From Actinacidiphila oryziradicis (GTDB lineage: Bacteria; Actinomycetota; Actinomycetes; Streptomycetales; Streptomycetaceae): DNA of 64,000 nt. The DNA is taken from contig NZ_SUMC01000034.1 of assembly GCF_005047355.1 (NCBI RefSeq), positions 30,948-94,947 on the forward strand. Reading direction: 5' to 3'. Positions 1 to 8,674 of this stretch are shown here, piece by piece (the first letter of the stretch is position 1; every line of letters starts with the position of its first letter). The notes under the pieces are model-generated. The model saw nothing but the letters and a program-made list of their open reading frames with translations. It was not told the DNA's origin and ran no database searches. Both the position numbers and the translations under genes were made by a program.

Positions 1-9
1 GGAATAGAG

Positions 10-3000
10 ATGCGCGTTATTCCGAGTGGAACGTTGCCGATAGGAGCGGGTAAGCGGCTGCATCACTTCTTCGAATCCACGTGTGACCGTACGCCCGCGG
101 CGACAGCGCTCGAGTGCGAGCAGCACGCACTGACCTACGCAGAGCTCGACGCGCGGGCCAATCAGCTCGCCCGCTACCTCCGTGGTCTCGGCATCGGCCA
201 GGGTGCCGGGGTCGCGATCCTGCTGCCGCGATCGGTGGACATGTATGTCTCCTTGCTCGGGGTGGGGAAGGCCGGTGCGGCGTTCGTGCCGATCGACCCG
301 GCCTCGCCGCCGGGCCGGGCCACCTACATCGCGGCGGACGCCGGAGTCGACGCGGTGCTGACGACGTCCGGTCTCATGTCAGGCGTGGAAGGGCTCTCGT
401 GCCGGGTGATCGAGCTGGACTCGTGCATTCGCGAACTCGCGCGCCTACCCACCACTCGCCCGCCTCCCGACGCCTCCGCGCCCGGCTGGGGAGACGGCGA
501 TCCGCTGGCATATGTCATGTATACGTCTGGATCAAGCGGCAGACCCAAGGGCGTGCAGATCGCCCAGTCGAGCATCTGTAACTTCCTCGACGTCATCTCC
601 GGGATCTATGACGTGCAGCCGCACGACCGGGTCTACCAGGGCATGACGATCTCCTTCGACTTCTCCATCGAAGAGATCTGGCCGACATGGTCGGTCGGAG
701 CCATAGTCGTCGCGGGCCCGCCCGGCTCCGGGTGGCTCGGCGCCGAGCTCGGCGACTTCCTCGAAGACCGTGAGATCACGATGCTGTACTGCGTGCCGAC
801 CCTGCTGGAGACGATCCCGCAGGAGCTCCCGCACATCCGCAGCGTCGTGGTCGGCGGTGAGACATGCCCCGGTCCGCTCGTCGAGCGGTGGAGCAGACCG
901 GGGCGCCGCATGCTCAACACCTATGGGCCGACCGAGACCACCGTCACCGCGACCTGGGGGGAGCTGCTGCCGGGCCGGGCCGTGACCATCGGAAAGCCGC
1001 TGCCGACCTACTCGGTGGTGCTGCTCGACGAGAGGCGTCGGCCCGTACCCGACGGCGCGGTCGGTGAAATCTGCGTCGGCGGCCCTGGCGTCGCCCGCGG
1101 CTACGTCGAGCGGCCGGAACTGACCGCCGACCGGTTCATCGAGCACCCCCTGGCACCTCGGAGCAGCAGGCTCTACCGCACCGGGGACCTGGGCCGGATG
1201 ACCGCGGACGGGCAGATCGAGTTCCTGGGCCGGGCCGACACCCAGGTGAAGATCCGGGGGTACCGGGTCGATCTCGGCGAGATCGACAACGTGCTGCTGG
1301 AAGATCCCGGAGTGGCCGAGGCGGTCACCGCGGTGGTCGCCGGGCCCGAGGCGGACGGGGGCAGCGGCGAGCTGTCCGCCTACGTGGTGCCGGCACCGGG
1401 CGGCACGAACGATAGCGAGGAGCTCGTCACCCGGCTGCACGGGCATCTGCGGCGCAAGCTGCCCGCATACATGGTGCCGTCCTTTCTCGACATCCTCCCC
1501 CAGCTCCCGGCCCTGCCGAGCGGCAAGGTGGACCGCAAGCGGCTGCCCGCGCCGACCCGCCGTCTCCGGGCGGCCGGCGGCCGGGTGGTGGCCGCCCAAG
1601 GCGAGCTCGAGACGCGGATACGGGACACCTGGGCAGAGGTGCTCGGGATCGAGCCCGAGACACTGTCGGCCGAGGCGGACTTCTTCACCGATCTCGGTGG
1701 TCACTCCCTGCTCGCGGCCAAGACGGTGTCGCTGCTGCGCGGCCGGGGCATCGGCGCGAGTCCCGCTCTGCGCGATCTTTACGCGAACCCGACCGTGGCC
1801 CGCCTCGCGGCGCTGCTGCGCGCCCCGGCCCGTACGGCGCGATCGGCCGCGCCACCCCGCCCGGAACCGATCCGCCACAGCAGCGGCCGGATCGCGGCCG
1901 CCGGGGTGGCACAGGGAGGGACGATCTACCTGCTGCTGCTCGCACTCACCCTGCCGGTGTCCTTCGTGTACAGCCGGCACGGCGGCCGGATCGAGGCCCA
2001 GTCGTCGGTCCAGCTGATGATCAGCGCGTTCGCCGGCTATCTCGTCGTGCGCTGGATCGTACCGGTGGTGCTTGTGCGTCCACTGACGGCAGGTATCCGG
2101 CCGGGCCGCTACCGGCTGTGGGGCTGGGTCTACCTACGGCTGTGGGCGGTCAACCTGCTGCTGAGCGTCAGCCCGCTGCCGGTGCTCAGTGGTTCCCCCA
2201 TGATGGCCGTCTACCTGAGGCTGCTCGGCGCGCGCATCGGACCGCGCACCACGATCGCCACGAGCATGGTCAACCTGCCGACCATGCTGCGCATCGGCGG
2301 TGACGCCTCGGTCGGCTACGGAGTCTCACTGCGCCCGTGGCTGGTGGGGGACGGCTGGGTGACGGTCGCCCCGATCGAGATCGGCCCGCACGCCTTCGTG
2401 GGAGCTAACGCGGTCCTCGACCCCGGCGCGCGTATGGGAGCCCGGGCCGGGCTCGGCGAGCAGTCCGTCATCGGCCAGGACGACGAGGCGGTGCCCGCCG
2501 GAGCGCGCTGGGCGGGATCCCCGCCGTGCCCGATCGACGCTCTCGCACCCGGCGTGGAGACCATGCTGCGCGCTCACCGCAGCGCGGACCGGTGGCGGCC
2601 GCGCCATCTGGCCGCCGCGCTGCTCGGCCTGGCGTTCCTGGAGATCACCGAGCTCATGATGATCCTCCCGTCCGTCGCATTGTTCTGGTGGGCATCGCTG
2701 AGCTGGGGCATTGTGGGAGGCATTGCCGCCACCACGCTGTCCGGTCCGGTGTATGTGCTCACCGTCTGCTGCGTGGTCGCCGTCGGCAAGCGCCTGATCC
2801 TGCCGAAGGTGCCGATCGGCATCCGTCCGGTGCGTTCCTCGCTCGGCGTGCGCAAGTGGGTGACGGACAAGTTGCTGGAGTTCAGCCTCACCTTCACCAA
2901 TTCCCTCTACGCCACCCTCTACGCGGTGCCGTGGCTGCGGCTGCTCGGTGCCCGGGTCGGTCGCGGCGCCGAGGTTGCCACCGCCGCGCATCTCGACCCG

Positions 3001-4023
3001 AACCTGCTCACCCTCGGCGACGGCAGCTTCGTCGCGGACCTGGCCAGCGTCGGTGCCGCCACTTATGCGGCAGGCCATGTCGCGTTCGGTCCGACCGAGG
3101 TGGGGCGGCGGGCCTTCGTCGGCAATGCCTCGTTCATACCTGCCGGAACACAGATGGGACCAGGGTCCTTGGTCGGAGTGGGCACGGTCCCGCCGCAGGA
3201 CGGTGTGCCCGACGGCACCTCGTGGCTGGGTTCGCCCGCGATACGCCTGCCGGTGCGCCAGAGCAGCGGTTCCTTCCCCGAGGAGCGTACGTTCCGGCCG
3301 ACCCGCAAAGCGGTGCTCCAACGCTTGGGCACCGAGTTCTTCCGCACCACGATGCCCGCATCGGTGCTGGCCCTGAGCGCCTACCTGTACCTGCTGGCGT
3401 TGTCCGGCCTGGCTCACAGCCGGGGACTGCTGGCGCCGGTGCTCATGTCGCCGGTGCTCGCGATGGGCACGGGGCTTGCGGTGATCGTGTACTGCGCCGT
3501 GGTCAAGCGCCTGGTCGTCGGGACCTACCGGCCGCGGGTCGAACCGCTGTGGAGCTGGTTCGTGCGGCGTACCGAGTTCGTCACCGGCCTGTACGAGGCG
3601 GCCGCGGTACCTGCCGGGGTGGGCTTCCTGGTCGGGACGCCGTTCCTGCCACTGGTGCTGCGCGGGTTCGGCGCCCGCATCGGCAGGGGCACTTGGATCG
3701 GTACCACCTTCCTCACCGAGTTCGACCTGGTGGTGGTCGGCGACGACGCCGCTGTCGGTATGGGGGTGTCTTTGCAGACGCACCTGTTCGAAGACCGCGT
3801 CATGAAGATGTCGGTAGTCACGGTCCAGGTCGGCGCGAGCGTCGGTACGCGCGCGGTCGTGCTCTACGACGCCGTGGTCGGCGAGCGCGTCCGGCTCGGC
3901 GCGCTGTCGCTGCTCATGAAGGGTGAGCGCCTCACGCCGGGCACGAGCTGGCGCGGCATCCCCGCCGAAGGTGTCGCCAACCAGCGCGCCGACGAACCGC
4001 TACCGCTGTCCCGCCACCGCTAG
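10..4023 (+). CDS. Pls/PosA-type single-module poly(amino acid) synthetase
   Basis: A 1337-residue membrane NRPS-like enzyme. The adenylation domain carries YTSGSSGRPKG (about residue 171), NTYGPTETT, YRTGDLGR, KIRGYRVDLGEID and LPSGKVDRKRL. A carrier domain follows with DLGGHSLLA (Ser about 565). From about residue 630 there are hydrophobic segments alternating with three soluble blocks of left-handed beta-helix hexapeptides (LGARIG..., LGARVG..., FGARIG...). That A-T-membrane-triple-tandem layout is the one known for epsilon-poly-lysine synthase and PosA-like enzymes, which polymerise an amino acid without thioesterase or classical condensation domain. In the A domain, SFDFSIEEIW puts Glu where PheA has Trp239, which fits a basic substrate; this is inference. 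The start is the first ATG, 9 bases into the window, so the upstream context is not visible. It faces the EamA gene tail to tail. Confidence 0.9.
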   Translation: MRVIPSGTLPIGAGKRLHHFFESTCDRTPAATALECEQHALTYAELDARANQLARYLRGLGIGQGAGVAILLPRSVDMYVSLLGVGKAGAAFVPIDPASPPGRATYIAADAGVDAVLTTSGLMSGVEGLSCRVIELDSCIRELARLPTTRPPPDASAPGWGDGDPLAYVMYTSGSSGRPKGVQIAQSSICNFLDVISGIYDVQPHDRVYQGMTISFDFSIEEIWPTWSVGAIVVAGPPGSGWLGAELGDFLEDREITMLYCVPTLLETIPQELPHIRSVVVGGETCPGPLVERWSRPGRRMLNTYGPTETTVTATWGELLPGRAVTIGKPLPTYSVVLLDERRRPVPDGAVGEICVGGPGVARGYVERPELTADRFIEHPLAPRSSRLYRTGDLGRMTADGQIEFLGRADTQVKIRGYRVDLGEIDNVLLEDPGVAEAVTAVVAGPEADGGSGELSAYVVPAPGGTNDSEELVTRLHGHLRRKLPAYMVPSFLDILPQLPALPSGKVDRKRLPAPTRRLRAAGGRVVAAQGELETRIRDTWAEVLGIEPETLSAEADFFTDLGGHSLLAAKTVSLLRGRGIGASPALRDLYANPTVARLAALLRAPARTARSAAPPRPEPIRHSSGRIAAAGVAQGGTIYLLLLALTLPVSFVYSRHGGRIEAQSSVQLMISAFAGYLVVRWIVPVVLVRPLTAGIRPGRYRLWGWVYLRLWAVNLLLSVSPLPVLSGSPMMAVYLRLLGARIGPRTTIATSMVNLPTMLRIGGDASVGYGVSLRPWLVGDGWVTVAPIEIGPHAFVGANAVLDPGARMGARAGLGEQSVIGQDDEAVPAGARWAGSPPCPIDALAPGVETMLRAHRSADRWRPRHLAAALLGLAFLEITELMMILPSVALFWWASLSWGIVGGIAATTLSGPVYVLTVCCVVAVGKRLILPKVPIGIRPVRSSLGVRKWVTDKLLEFSLTFTNSLYATLYAVPWLRLLGARVGRGAEVATAAHLDPNLLTLGDGSFVADLASVGAATYAAGHVAFGPTEVGRRAFVGNASFIPAGTQMGPGSLVGVGTVPPQDGVPDGTSWLGSPAIRLPVRQSSGSFPEERTFRPTRKAVLQRLGTEFFRTTMPASVLALSAYLYLLALSGLAHSRGLLAPVLMSPVLAMGTGLAVIVYCAVVKRLVVGTYRPRVEPLWSWFVRRTEFVTGLYEAAAVPAGVGFLVGTPFLPLVLRGFGARIGRGTWIGTTFLTEFDLVVVGDDAAVGMGVSLQTHLFEDRVMKMSVVTVQVGASVGTRAVVLYDAVVGERVRLGALSLLMKGERLTPGTSWRGIPAEGVANQRADEPLPLSRHR

Positions 4024-4068
4024 GCGAGGCGGTCCGACGGCACCCCGCAGGTGTCAGGGGGCGGGTGG

Positions 4069-4965
4069 TCAGCTGCGCGCACGATGAGTCACCGCGATGC
4101 AGGCGACGACGATCGCGGCGGTGATCGGGGCGATGGGGGAGACGTGCTCGCCCATGAGCAGGACTGACCACAGCAAAGTGATGAGCGGCTGGGCGAGTTG
4201 CAGTTGGCTGGCTTTGGCGACGCCGATGGCGGCCATGCCGCGGTACCAGACGACGAAGCCTCCGAACTGGGAGATCGCGGCGATGTACGCCATGCCCGCG
4301 ACGGCCCGGGCGGTGATATGGACCGGTTCCGAGGTCAGGGCGAGGGCGGCGGTCAGGGCGGAGACCGGCAGTGCCGCGACTGCGGCCCAGGCGATGACCT
4401 GCCATCCGGGCATGTGGCGGGAAAGGCGGCCGCCTTCGGCGTACCCGGCGGCGCAGACCAGGAGCGCTCCGAGGAGGTAGAGGTCGGCGACCGTCGGCTC
4501 GCCGTGGCTTTGTTGCAGGGCGAAGCCGATGACGGCGCCGGCGCCGGTCACCGCTCCGCACCAGAACAGCCGGGAGGGCCGGGCTCCGGTGAGGGCGGCG
4601 GAGATGGCGGCGGTGGCCAGCGGGAGGGCGCCGATGACGACGGCGGAGTGGGCGGTCGATGATGTCCGGAGCGCGAGGGTGGTCAGGAGCGGGAAGCCGA
4701 TGACGCATCCGCCGGCGATGGTGAGCAGCCCAGGCCAGTGTCGCCGTTCCGGGACGGGGACGCGGTAGGCGGCCAGGCAGGCGCCCGCCAGCAGGGCGGC
4801 GAGGACCCCGCGCAGGCCGGTGGCCGCCCATGCGCCGAATCCGGTCAGGGCCCATGCCGTGGCGGGAAAGCTGAAGGAGAAGGCGAGCACTCCCAGGGCG
4901 GCGAGGAGGGTCCCGCTGTTTACCGCTACCGTCCGTCGGGGAGTAGCGCTATCCTGTACTGTCAT
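4069..4965 (-). CDS. EamA/DMT-family drug-metabolite exporter
   Basis: A 298-residue integral membrane protein with about ten hydrophobic segments in two halves, the usual size and duplicated layout of EamA (DMT superfamily) transporters, which export metabolites or amino-acid derivatives across the cytoplasmic membrane. The motif GALPLATAAISAALTGARPSRLFWCGAVTGAGAVIG is family-like; the second half contains the typical AQPLITLLWSVLLMGE stretch. It starts at an ATG that shares bases with the ATG of the divergent MocR-type regulator. That arrangement strongly suggests the regulator controls this exporter. Substrate is unknown. Confidence 0.9.
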   Translation of the reverse strand: MTVQDSATPRRTVAVNSGTLLAALGVLAFSFSFPATAWALTGFGAWAATGLRGVLAALLAGACLAAYRVPVPERRHWPGLLTIAGGCVIGFPLLTTLALRTSSTAHSAVVIGALPLATAAISAALTGARPSRLFWCGAVTGAGAVIGFALQQSHGEPTVADLYLLGALLVCAAGYAEGGRLSRHMPGWQVIAWAAVAALPVSALTAALALTSEPVHITARAVAGMAYIAAISQFGGFVVWYRGMAAIGVAKASQLQLAQPLITLLWSVLLMGEHVSPIAPITAAIVVACIAVTHRARS

Positions 4966-4976
4966 GCAACAGAGTA
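4950..4976. promoter_or_regulatory. Overlapping divergent leaderless promoters with CATG shared start
   Basis: The plus-strand ATG (4964) and minus-strand ATG (4965) overlap in one CATG. A -10-like TATCCT lies at 4950-4955, eight bases before the plus start, and a minus-strand TACTCT at 4976-4971 lies five bases before the minus start. Both transcripts would therefore be leaderless or nearly so. TACTGT (4957-4962) and ACAGAGTA (4969-4976) form an imperfect inverted repeat across the two starts, a plausible operator. No Shine-Dalgarno can exist for either gene outside the opposite coding region. Confidence 0.5.
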
Positions 4977-6430
4977 GCAGTGCGGGGAATCTGGCAGATA
5001 CTCTGCGGCGGGATCTTCGGCACTACTCCGAAGGTGAGAAACTGCCGTCGAACCGGGCGCTGATGGAGCGGTATCAGGTGAGCCCGGTGACGGTGTCACG
5101 CGCGATCGCGGTCCTGGTCGCCGAAGGGGCGGTGACCTCTCGCCCCGGTGCGGGTGTCTTCCGCGTCGTGCCGCACGCCGGGCCTGAGCCGTCCGGGGAC
5201 GTGTCGTGGCAGGAAGTGGCGCTCAGCGCCGGTTCGGGTTCCGGTTCCGATTCCGGTCCGGCGGCCGGGAGCCCCCGGGGCCCGGACGCCTCCGGGCTGC
5301 TGGCCACCCTCGCCACCCCGCCTCTCGACGTGATCGACCTGAACGGCGGCTATCTGCATCCCTCCCTGCAGCCGGAGCGCGCCCTCGCCGGCGCCCTCGC
5401 CAGGGCGGGGCGCCGGCCGGGAACGTGGGACCGCCCTCCGGTGGAGGGGATCGCGGACCTCAGGGCCTGGTTCGCCAGGGACATCGCGGGGGCGGACGGC
5501 GCCCTCGCCGGTGCCGACGTCCTCATCACGGCGGGCGGCCAGAGCGCGCTCACCACCGCACTGCGTTCGCTGACCGCGCCTGGAGCAGCGGTGCTCGTCG
5601 AATCGCCCACCTACCCCGGAACGCTGGCCGTGGCGCGGGCCGCCGGGCTCAGGCCGGTTCCCGTCCCGGTGGACGCGGACGGGGTGCGGACCGACCTGCT
5701 GGAGGAGGCGATCCATGCCACGCGGGCCAGGGTGTTCGTCTGCCAGCCGCTGTTCCAGAACCCCACGGGCACGACCCTGTCCCCGGAGCGACGGCTCGAA
5801 GTGCTCCGTATCGCGCGGGCAGCGGGTGCCTTCGTGGTGGAGGACGACTTCGCGCGCCGCCTGGCCCACGCCGGCTCGTCTCCGCTTCCCCAACCACTGG
5901 CCGCCCAGGACCCTGACGGCGTGGTCGTCCACATACGTTCCCTCACCAAGGCCACCTCCCCCAATCTGCGGGTCGGGGCACTCACGGCCCGGGGACCGGC
6001 GATGGAACGGCTACGGGCGAGCCAGGTGGTCGACAGCTTCTTCGTTCCCCGTCCGCTGCAGGAGACGGCCCTCGAACTCGTCGGCTCCCCCGCCTGGCGA
6101 AGCCACCTCCGCGCGCTGGCCGACACCCTGCGCAGCCGTCGGGACGCCATGGTCACCGCACTCCGGCAAGAACTCCCGGATCTGCTGGGGGAGCGGATCC
6201 CGCAGGGCGGATACCACCTCTGGCTACGGCTGCCGGCCGGAGCCGACGAGCGCGCGCTGGCCGCCACCGCACTGCGGGCCGGTGTCGCGGTCACCCCCGG
6301 CCGTCCGTACTTCGCCGCCGAGCCGCCGGCACCGTACCTACGGCTCAGCTACATCAGCGCCGCGAACACCGACCAGCTCCGCGAAGGCATCCGCCAGTTG
6401 CGCCGCACAATCGCAGAGGTGTGTCATTGA
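4964..6430 (+). CDS. MocR/PdxR-type regulator (GntR HTH + aminotransferase fold)
   Basis: A 488-residue chimeric regulator. Residues about 10-75 form a GntR winged helix (KLPSNRALMERYQVSPVTVSRAIAVLVAEGAVTSRPGAGVF), followed by a Ser/Gly-rich linker and a class I aminotransferase-like domain that binds PLP in this family. Visible aminotransferase features are GGQSALTTAL, the proline-rich ESPTYPGT, QPLFQNPTGTTLS, VEDDFARRL and SLTKATSPNLRVG with the PLP lysine in SLTK. I chose the ATG at 4964 rather than an upstream in-frame ATG because the latter would read through the divergent gene. MocR proteins usually regulate a neighbouring gene, here the EamA exporter. Confidence 0.9.
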   Translation: MQQSSSAGNLADTLRRDLRHYSEGEKLPSNRALMERYQVSPVTVSRAIAVLVAEGAVTSRPGAGVFRVVPHAGPEPSGDVSWQEVALSAGSGSGSDSGPAAGSPRGPDASGLLATLATPPLDVIDLNGGYLHPSLQPERALAGALARAGRRPGTWDRPPVEGIADLRAWFARDIAGADGALAGADVLITAGGQSALTTALRSLTAPGAAVLVESPTYPGTLAVARAAGLRPVPVPVDADGVRTDLLEEAIHATRARVFVCQPLFQNPTGTTLSPERRLEVLRIARAAGAFVVEDDFARRLAHAGSSPLPQPLAAQDPDGVVVHIRSLTKATSPNLRVGALTARGPAMERLRASQVVDSFFVPRPLQETALELVGSPAWRSHLRALADTLRSRRDAMVTALRQELPDLLGERIPQGGYHLWLRLPAGADERALAATALRAGVAVTPGRPYFAAEPPAPYLRLSYISAANTDQLREGIRQLRRTIAEVCH

Positions 6431-6449
6431 CGGGCGGGAAGCGCGCCGT

Positions 6450-7268
6450 TCACGGTTTGCGAGCCAGCACGGCGACGATCAGCCGTTCCCAGACAGTGAG
6501 TTCCGGCCGCGCAGCGGACAGGGCCGGGACTCCGTGCGGCTGGTCGGGTTTCCATTCGGCGCACGGCACGAGGCCGGGCGGCAGGATCTGCAGCCCGTCG
6601 AGCAGCGCCTCGATCTCTGTGTTGGTGCGCCAGCGCCCCCGGCCGAGCGATGCCTGGAGCACTGCTTCCATCTCGGCGCTTCTGGGATCGTTCTCGCTGC
6701 GGAAGTGACTGACGAAGAAGTAACTGCCGGCCGACACGTGTTCGCGCCAGTAGCGGACAAGACCGGCCGGGTCCTCGTCGTCATTGATGTGGTGCAGGAT
6801 GGCGCTGAGGATGACAGCGACCGGCTTGTCGAAGTCGAGGAAATCGCGCGCTTGCTCCCAAATCGCTCCCGGGTCGCGCAGATCCGCCTGGATCACGGTG
6901 GTCTGGTCGTTCTCCTCCAGCAGAGCCCGGCCATGAGCGAGTACCACCGGGTCGCTGTCCACGTACACCACCCTGGCGTCGGGCGCGTGGCGCTGCGCCA
7001 CCTGGTGCACGTTGTCCGCAGTGGGAAGGCCGCTGCCCAAGTCCAGGAACTGCCGCACCGGGGTGGTGAGGACGATCTCGCGGATGGCACGCACCAGGAC
7101 CGCACGGTTGTCCAGTGCTATCGCCTGGGCACCGGGCATGTCCGTGATGAAGCGCTCGGCGAGGGCACGGTCCACGGCGAAGTTGTCCTTGCCTCCCAGT
7201 AGAGCATCGTAGGTGCGGGCGATGCTCGGCTTGTTCGGGTCTATCCCGGGAACGTCTCCGTCATCCAT
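6450..7268 (-). CDS. DUF574-family SAM-dependent methyltransferase
   Basis: A 272-residue cytoplasmic protein with the DUF574/Methyltransf_19 opening (NKPSIARTYDALLGGKDNFAVDR), then FLDLGSGLPTADNVHQVA as the SAM-binding glycine loop and VVYVDSDPVVLAHGRALL as the acidic strand-2 motif. Actinomycetes carry many paralogues of this family; the physiological substrate is generally unknown. It ends 19 bases from the convergent MocR gene and is transcribed alone. The region upstream to 7440 shows no gene. Confidence 0.88.
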   Translation of the reverse strand: MDDGDVPGIDPNKPSIARTYDALLGGKDNFAVDRALAERFITDMPGAQAIALDNRAVLVRAIREIVLTTPVRQFLDLGSGLPTADNVHQVAQRHAPDARVVYVDSDPVVLAHGRALLEENDQTTVIQADLRDPGAIWEQARDFLDFDKPVAVILSAILHHINDDEDPAGLVRYWREHVSAGSYFFVSHFRSENDPRSAEMEAVLQASLGRGRWRTNTEIEALLDGLQILPPGLVPCAEWKPDQPHGVPALSAARPELTVWERLIVAVLARKP

Positions 7269-7441
7269 TGGCGCGTGCCTCTCCTGCCTGTTGTCGCGGC
7301 TGACATCACCCTATGTGGTGGTCCGTTCAGCACAACGTCTATCGGCGGAAGACGGCCAACCCCGTGGGGGAGAGCGAGGAGCGGCAGCCCCGCTCTCCCC
7401 TCCCGGACGGTTGGGCAGATGTCCCTGTCAGGACAGACCGA

Positions 7442-7492
7442 CGGGGGGCCTTGTGCCCACCTGGACTGATCCAAGTGGGCACAAGGCCCCCG
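7442..7492 (-). terminator. Strong hairpin downstream of the L,D-transpeptidase gene
   Basis: Nearly perfect inverted repeat: arm GGGGGCCTTGTGCCCAC (ending about 7460) pairs with GTGGGCACAAGGCCCCC (7475-7491), extended by TGGA/TCCA beyond one mismatched pair, with a four-base loop at 7466-7469. It lies about 40 bases past the stop of the 7531-8523 gene, as expected for its terminator. Confidence 0.8.
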
Positions 7493-7530
7493 TCGTTGAT
7501 CTGACCGCGCCCCACCTATTCGCGCGGCTT

Positions 7531-8523
7531 CTAAGCGGTGCCGGTCGTCTGCTGCCCTGCGGCGCTGTCCGCCAGCCACTGGGACCAGGAGAGGTTGAAG
7601 TCCGCGTAGCCGTTGTCCCCGGCGGCCTTGCCGCGCGGGGATCCGGTGATGGTGACCGGGTCGCCCTGCTTGACGTAGTTGTAGAACCACTTGGCGTCGG
7701 ACAGCGACAAGTGGACGCAGCCGTGCGAGCCGTAGCTGTGTCCCGGGTAGGGGTCCCCGGTGGAGTAGTGGATGTAGGTGCCCGAATTGGTGAGATGGAC
7801 GTCCCACGGCAGGGTCAGGTCGTAGAAGTTGGGGTTGCTCTTGTCGCAGGTGATGCCGACGCTGCAGGAGGTCATCCGCACCTCGCTCTGCTTGTCGATC
7901 ACTGCCATGGTGCCGTCCCATGAGGGGAAGCTGGGGCTGCCGGCGTCGATCGGCATCGTGCGCACCAGCGAGCCGTCGCGGTAGACCTTCATGGAGTGGC
8001 CGGGCACGGACACGGTGGCCTCCACGTCGGCCCCGACGGTGAAGCTGTGCTGGTAGCTGTGGGTGCCGTAGCGGCCGTTGCCGTCGCTCACGCCGTCCAG
8101 GGCGGCGTTCAGCGTCACTTTGGTGCCGGACGGCCAGTGCTTCTCGGGCCGCCAGTCGACCCGGGTGCTGCTGAACCAGTGCCAGGCGCCGTTGACCGGC
8201 GCCGAGGTGGAGAGCTTGAGGTGCCGCTCGATCGTGGCCCGGGCCGAGGAGGCCACCGGGTTGGTGAATACGACCGAGATCGGCATGGCGACCCCGACGC
8301 TGGCGCCGGTCAGCGGGGTGATCGTGTTCAGCAGCATCGGTGGCCCGGGCGGCCGGGTCGGCGAGGGGCTCGCACTCGCGCTGGAACCGGAGTTGCTGCC
8401 CGTACCGGCTTGCGAAGACGACTTCGCGGCGGAGGCCGAGGCGTTGCCGCCGCAGGCACTCGCGCTTGCCAGTATCGCGCCGACCAGTAGTGCGACCCCG
8501 AGGTTGCTCTTGATCCGTCCCAC
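7531..8523 (-). CDS. L,D-transpeptidase lipoprotein (YkuD domain)
   Basis: A 330-residue secreted enzyme that forms 3-3 peptidoglycan cross-links. The GTG start at 8523 is preceded by GGGAGGGAA and gives a short basic n-region (GRIKSN), a hydrophobic core and a lipobox ending LASASAC, so the protein is probably membrane-anchored by lipid. A Ser/Pro-rich linker is followed by an Ig-like domain and the YkuD catalytic domain with HSYGSHGCVHLSLSDAKWFY (catalytic Cys). Upstream in-frame starts would place 18 extra residues before the signal and lack a ribosome site. Ends ahead of a strong hairpin. Confidence 0.92.
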   Translation of the reverse strand: MGRIKSNLGVALLVGAILASASACGGNASASAAKSSSQAGTGSNSGSSASASPSPTRPPGPPMLLNTITPLTGASVGVAMPISVVFTNPVASSARATIERHLKLSTSAPVNGAWHWFSSTRVDWRPEKHWPSGTKVTLNAALDGVSDGNGRYGTHSYQHSFTVGADVEATVSVPGHSMKVYRDGSLVRTMPIDAGSPSFPSWDGTMAVIDKQSEVRMTSCSVGITCDKSNPNFYDLTLPWDVHLTNSGTYIHYSTGDPYPGHSYGSHGCVHLSLSDAKWFYNYVKQGDPVTITGSPRGKAAGDNGYADFNLSWSQWLADSAAGQQTTGTA

Positions 8524-8674
8524 GCCCGTGTTCCCTCCCGCGTCACTTCGTCGGAGATCCGACATCGCGAGAGACACCGGACTCTGGGCAAGTGGTTGCG
8601 AGAGACAAGTAAAGGTTGGTCATGCAAGGCGGATTTTTACCTACCCGGCCTTGCGCGGGCCCTTGCGCGGCCTC

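Noticed and set aside
532..1980. Long antisense open frame inside the synthetase gene
   Set aside because: It is an opposite-strand shadow produced by GC-biased third positions; its translation is Arg/Gly/His-rich without domain character.
10..4023. Classical NRPS module with condensation or thioesterase domain
   Set aside because: No HHxxxDG or GxSxG domain is present; the C-terminal part is membrane helices plus beta-helix repeats, which fits the Pls/PosA type.
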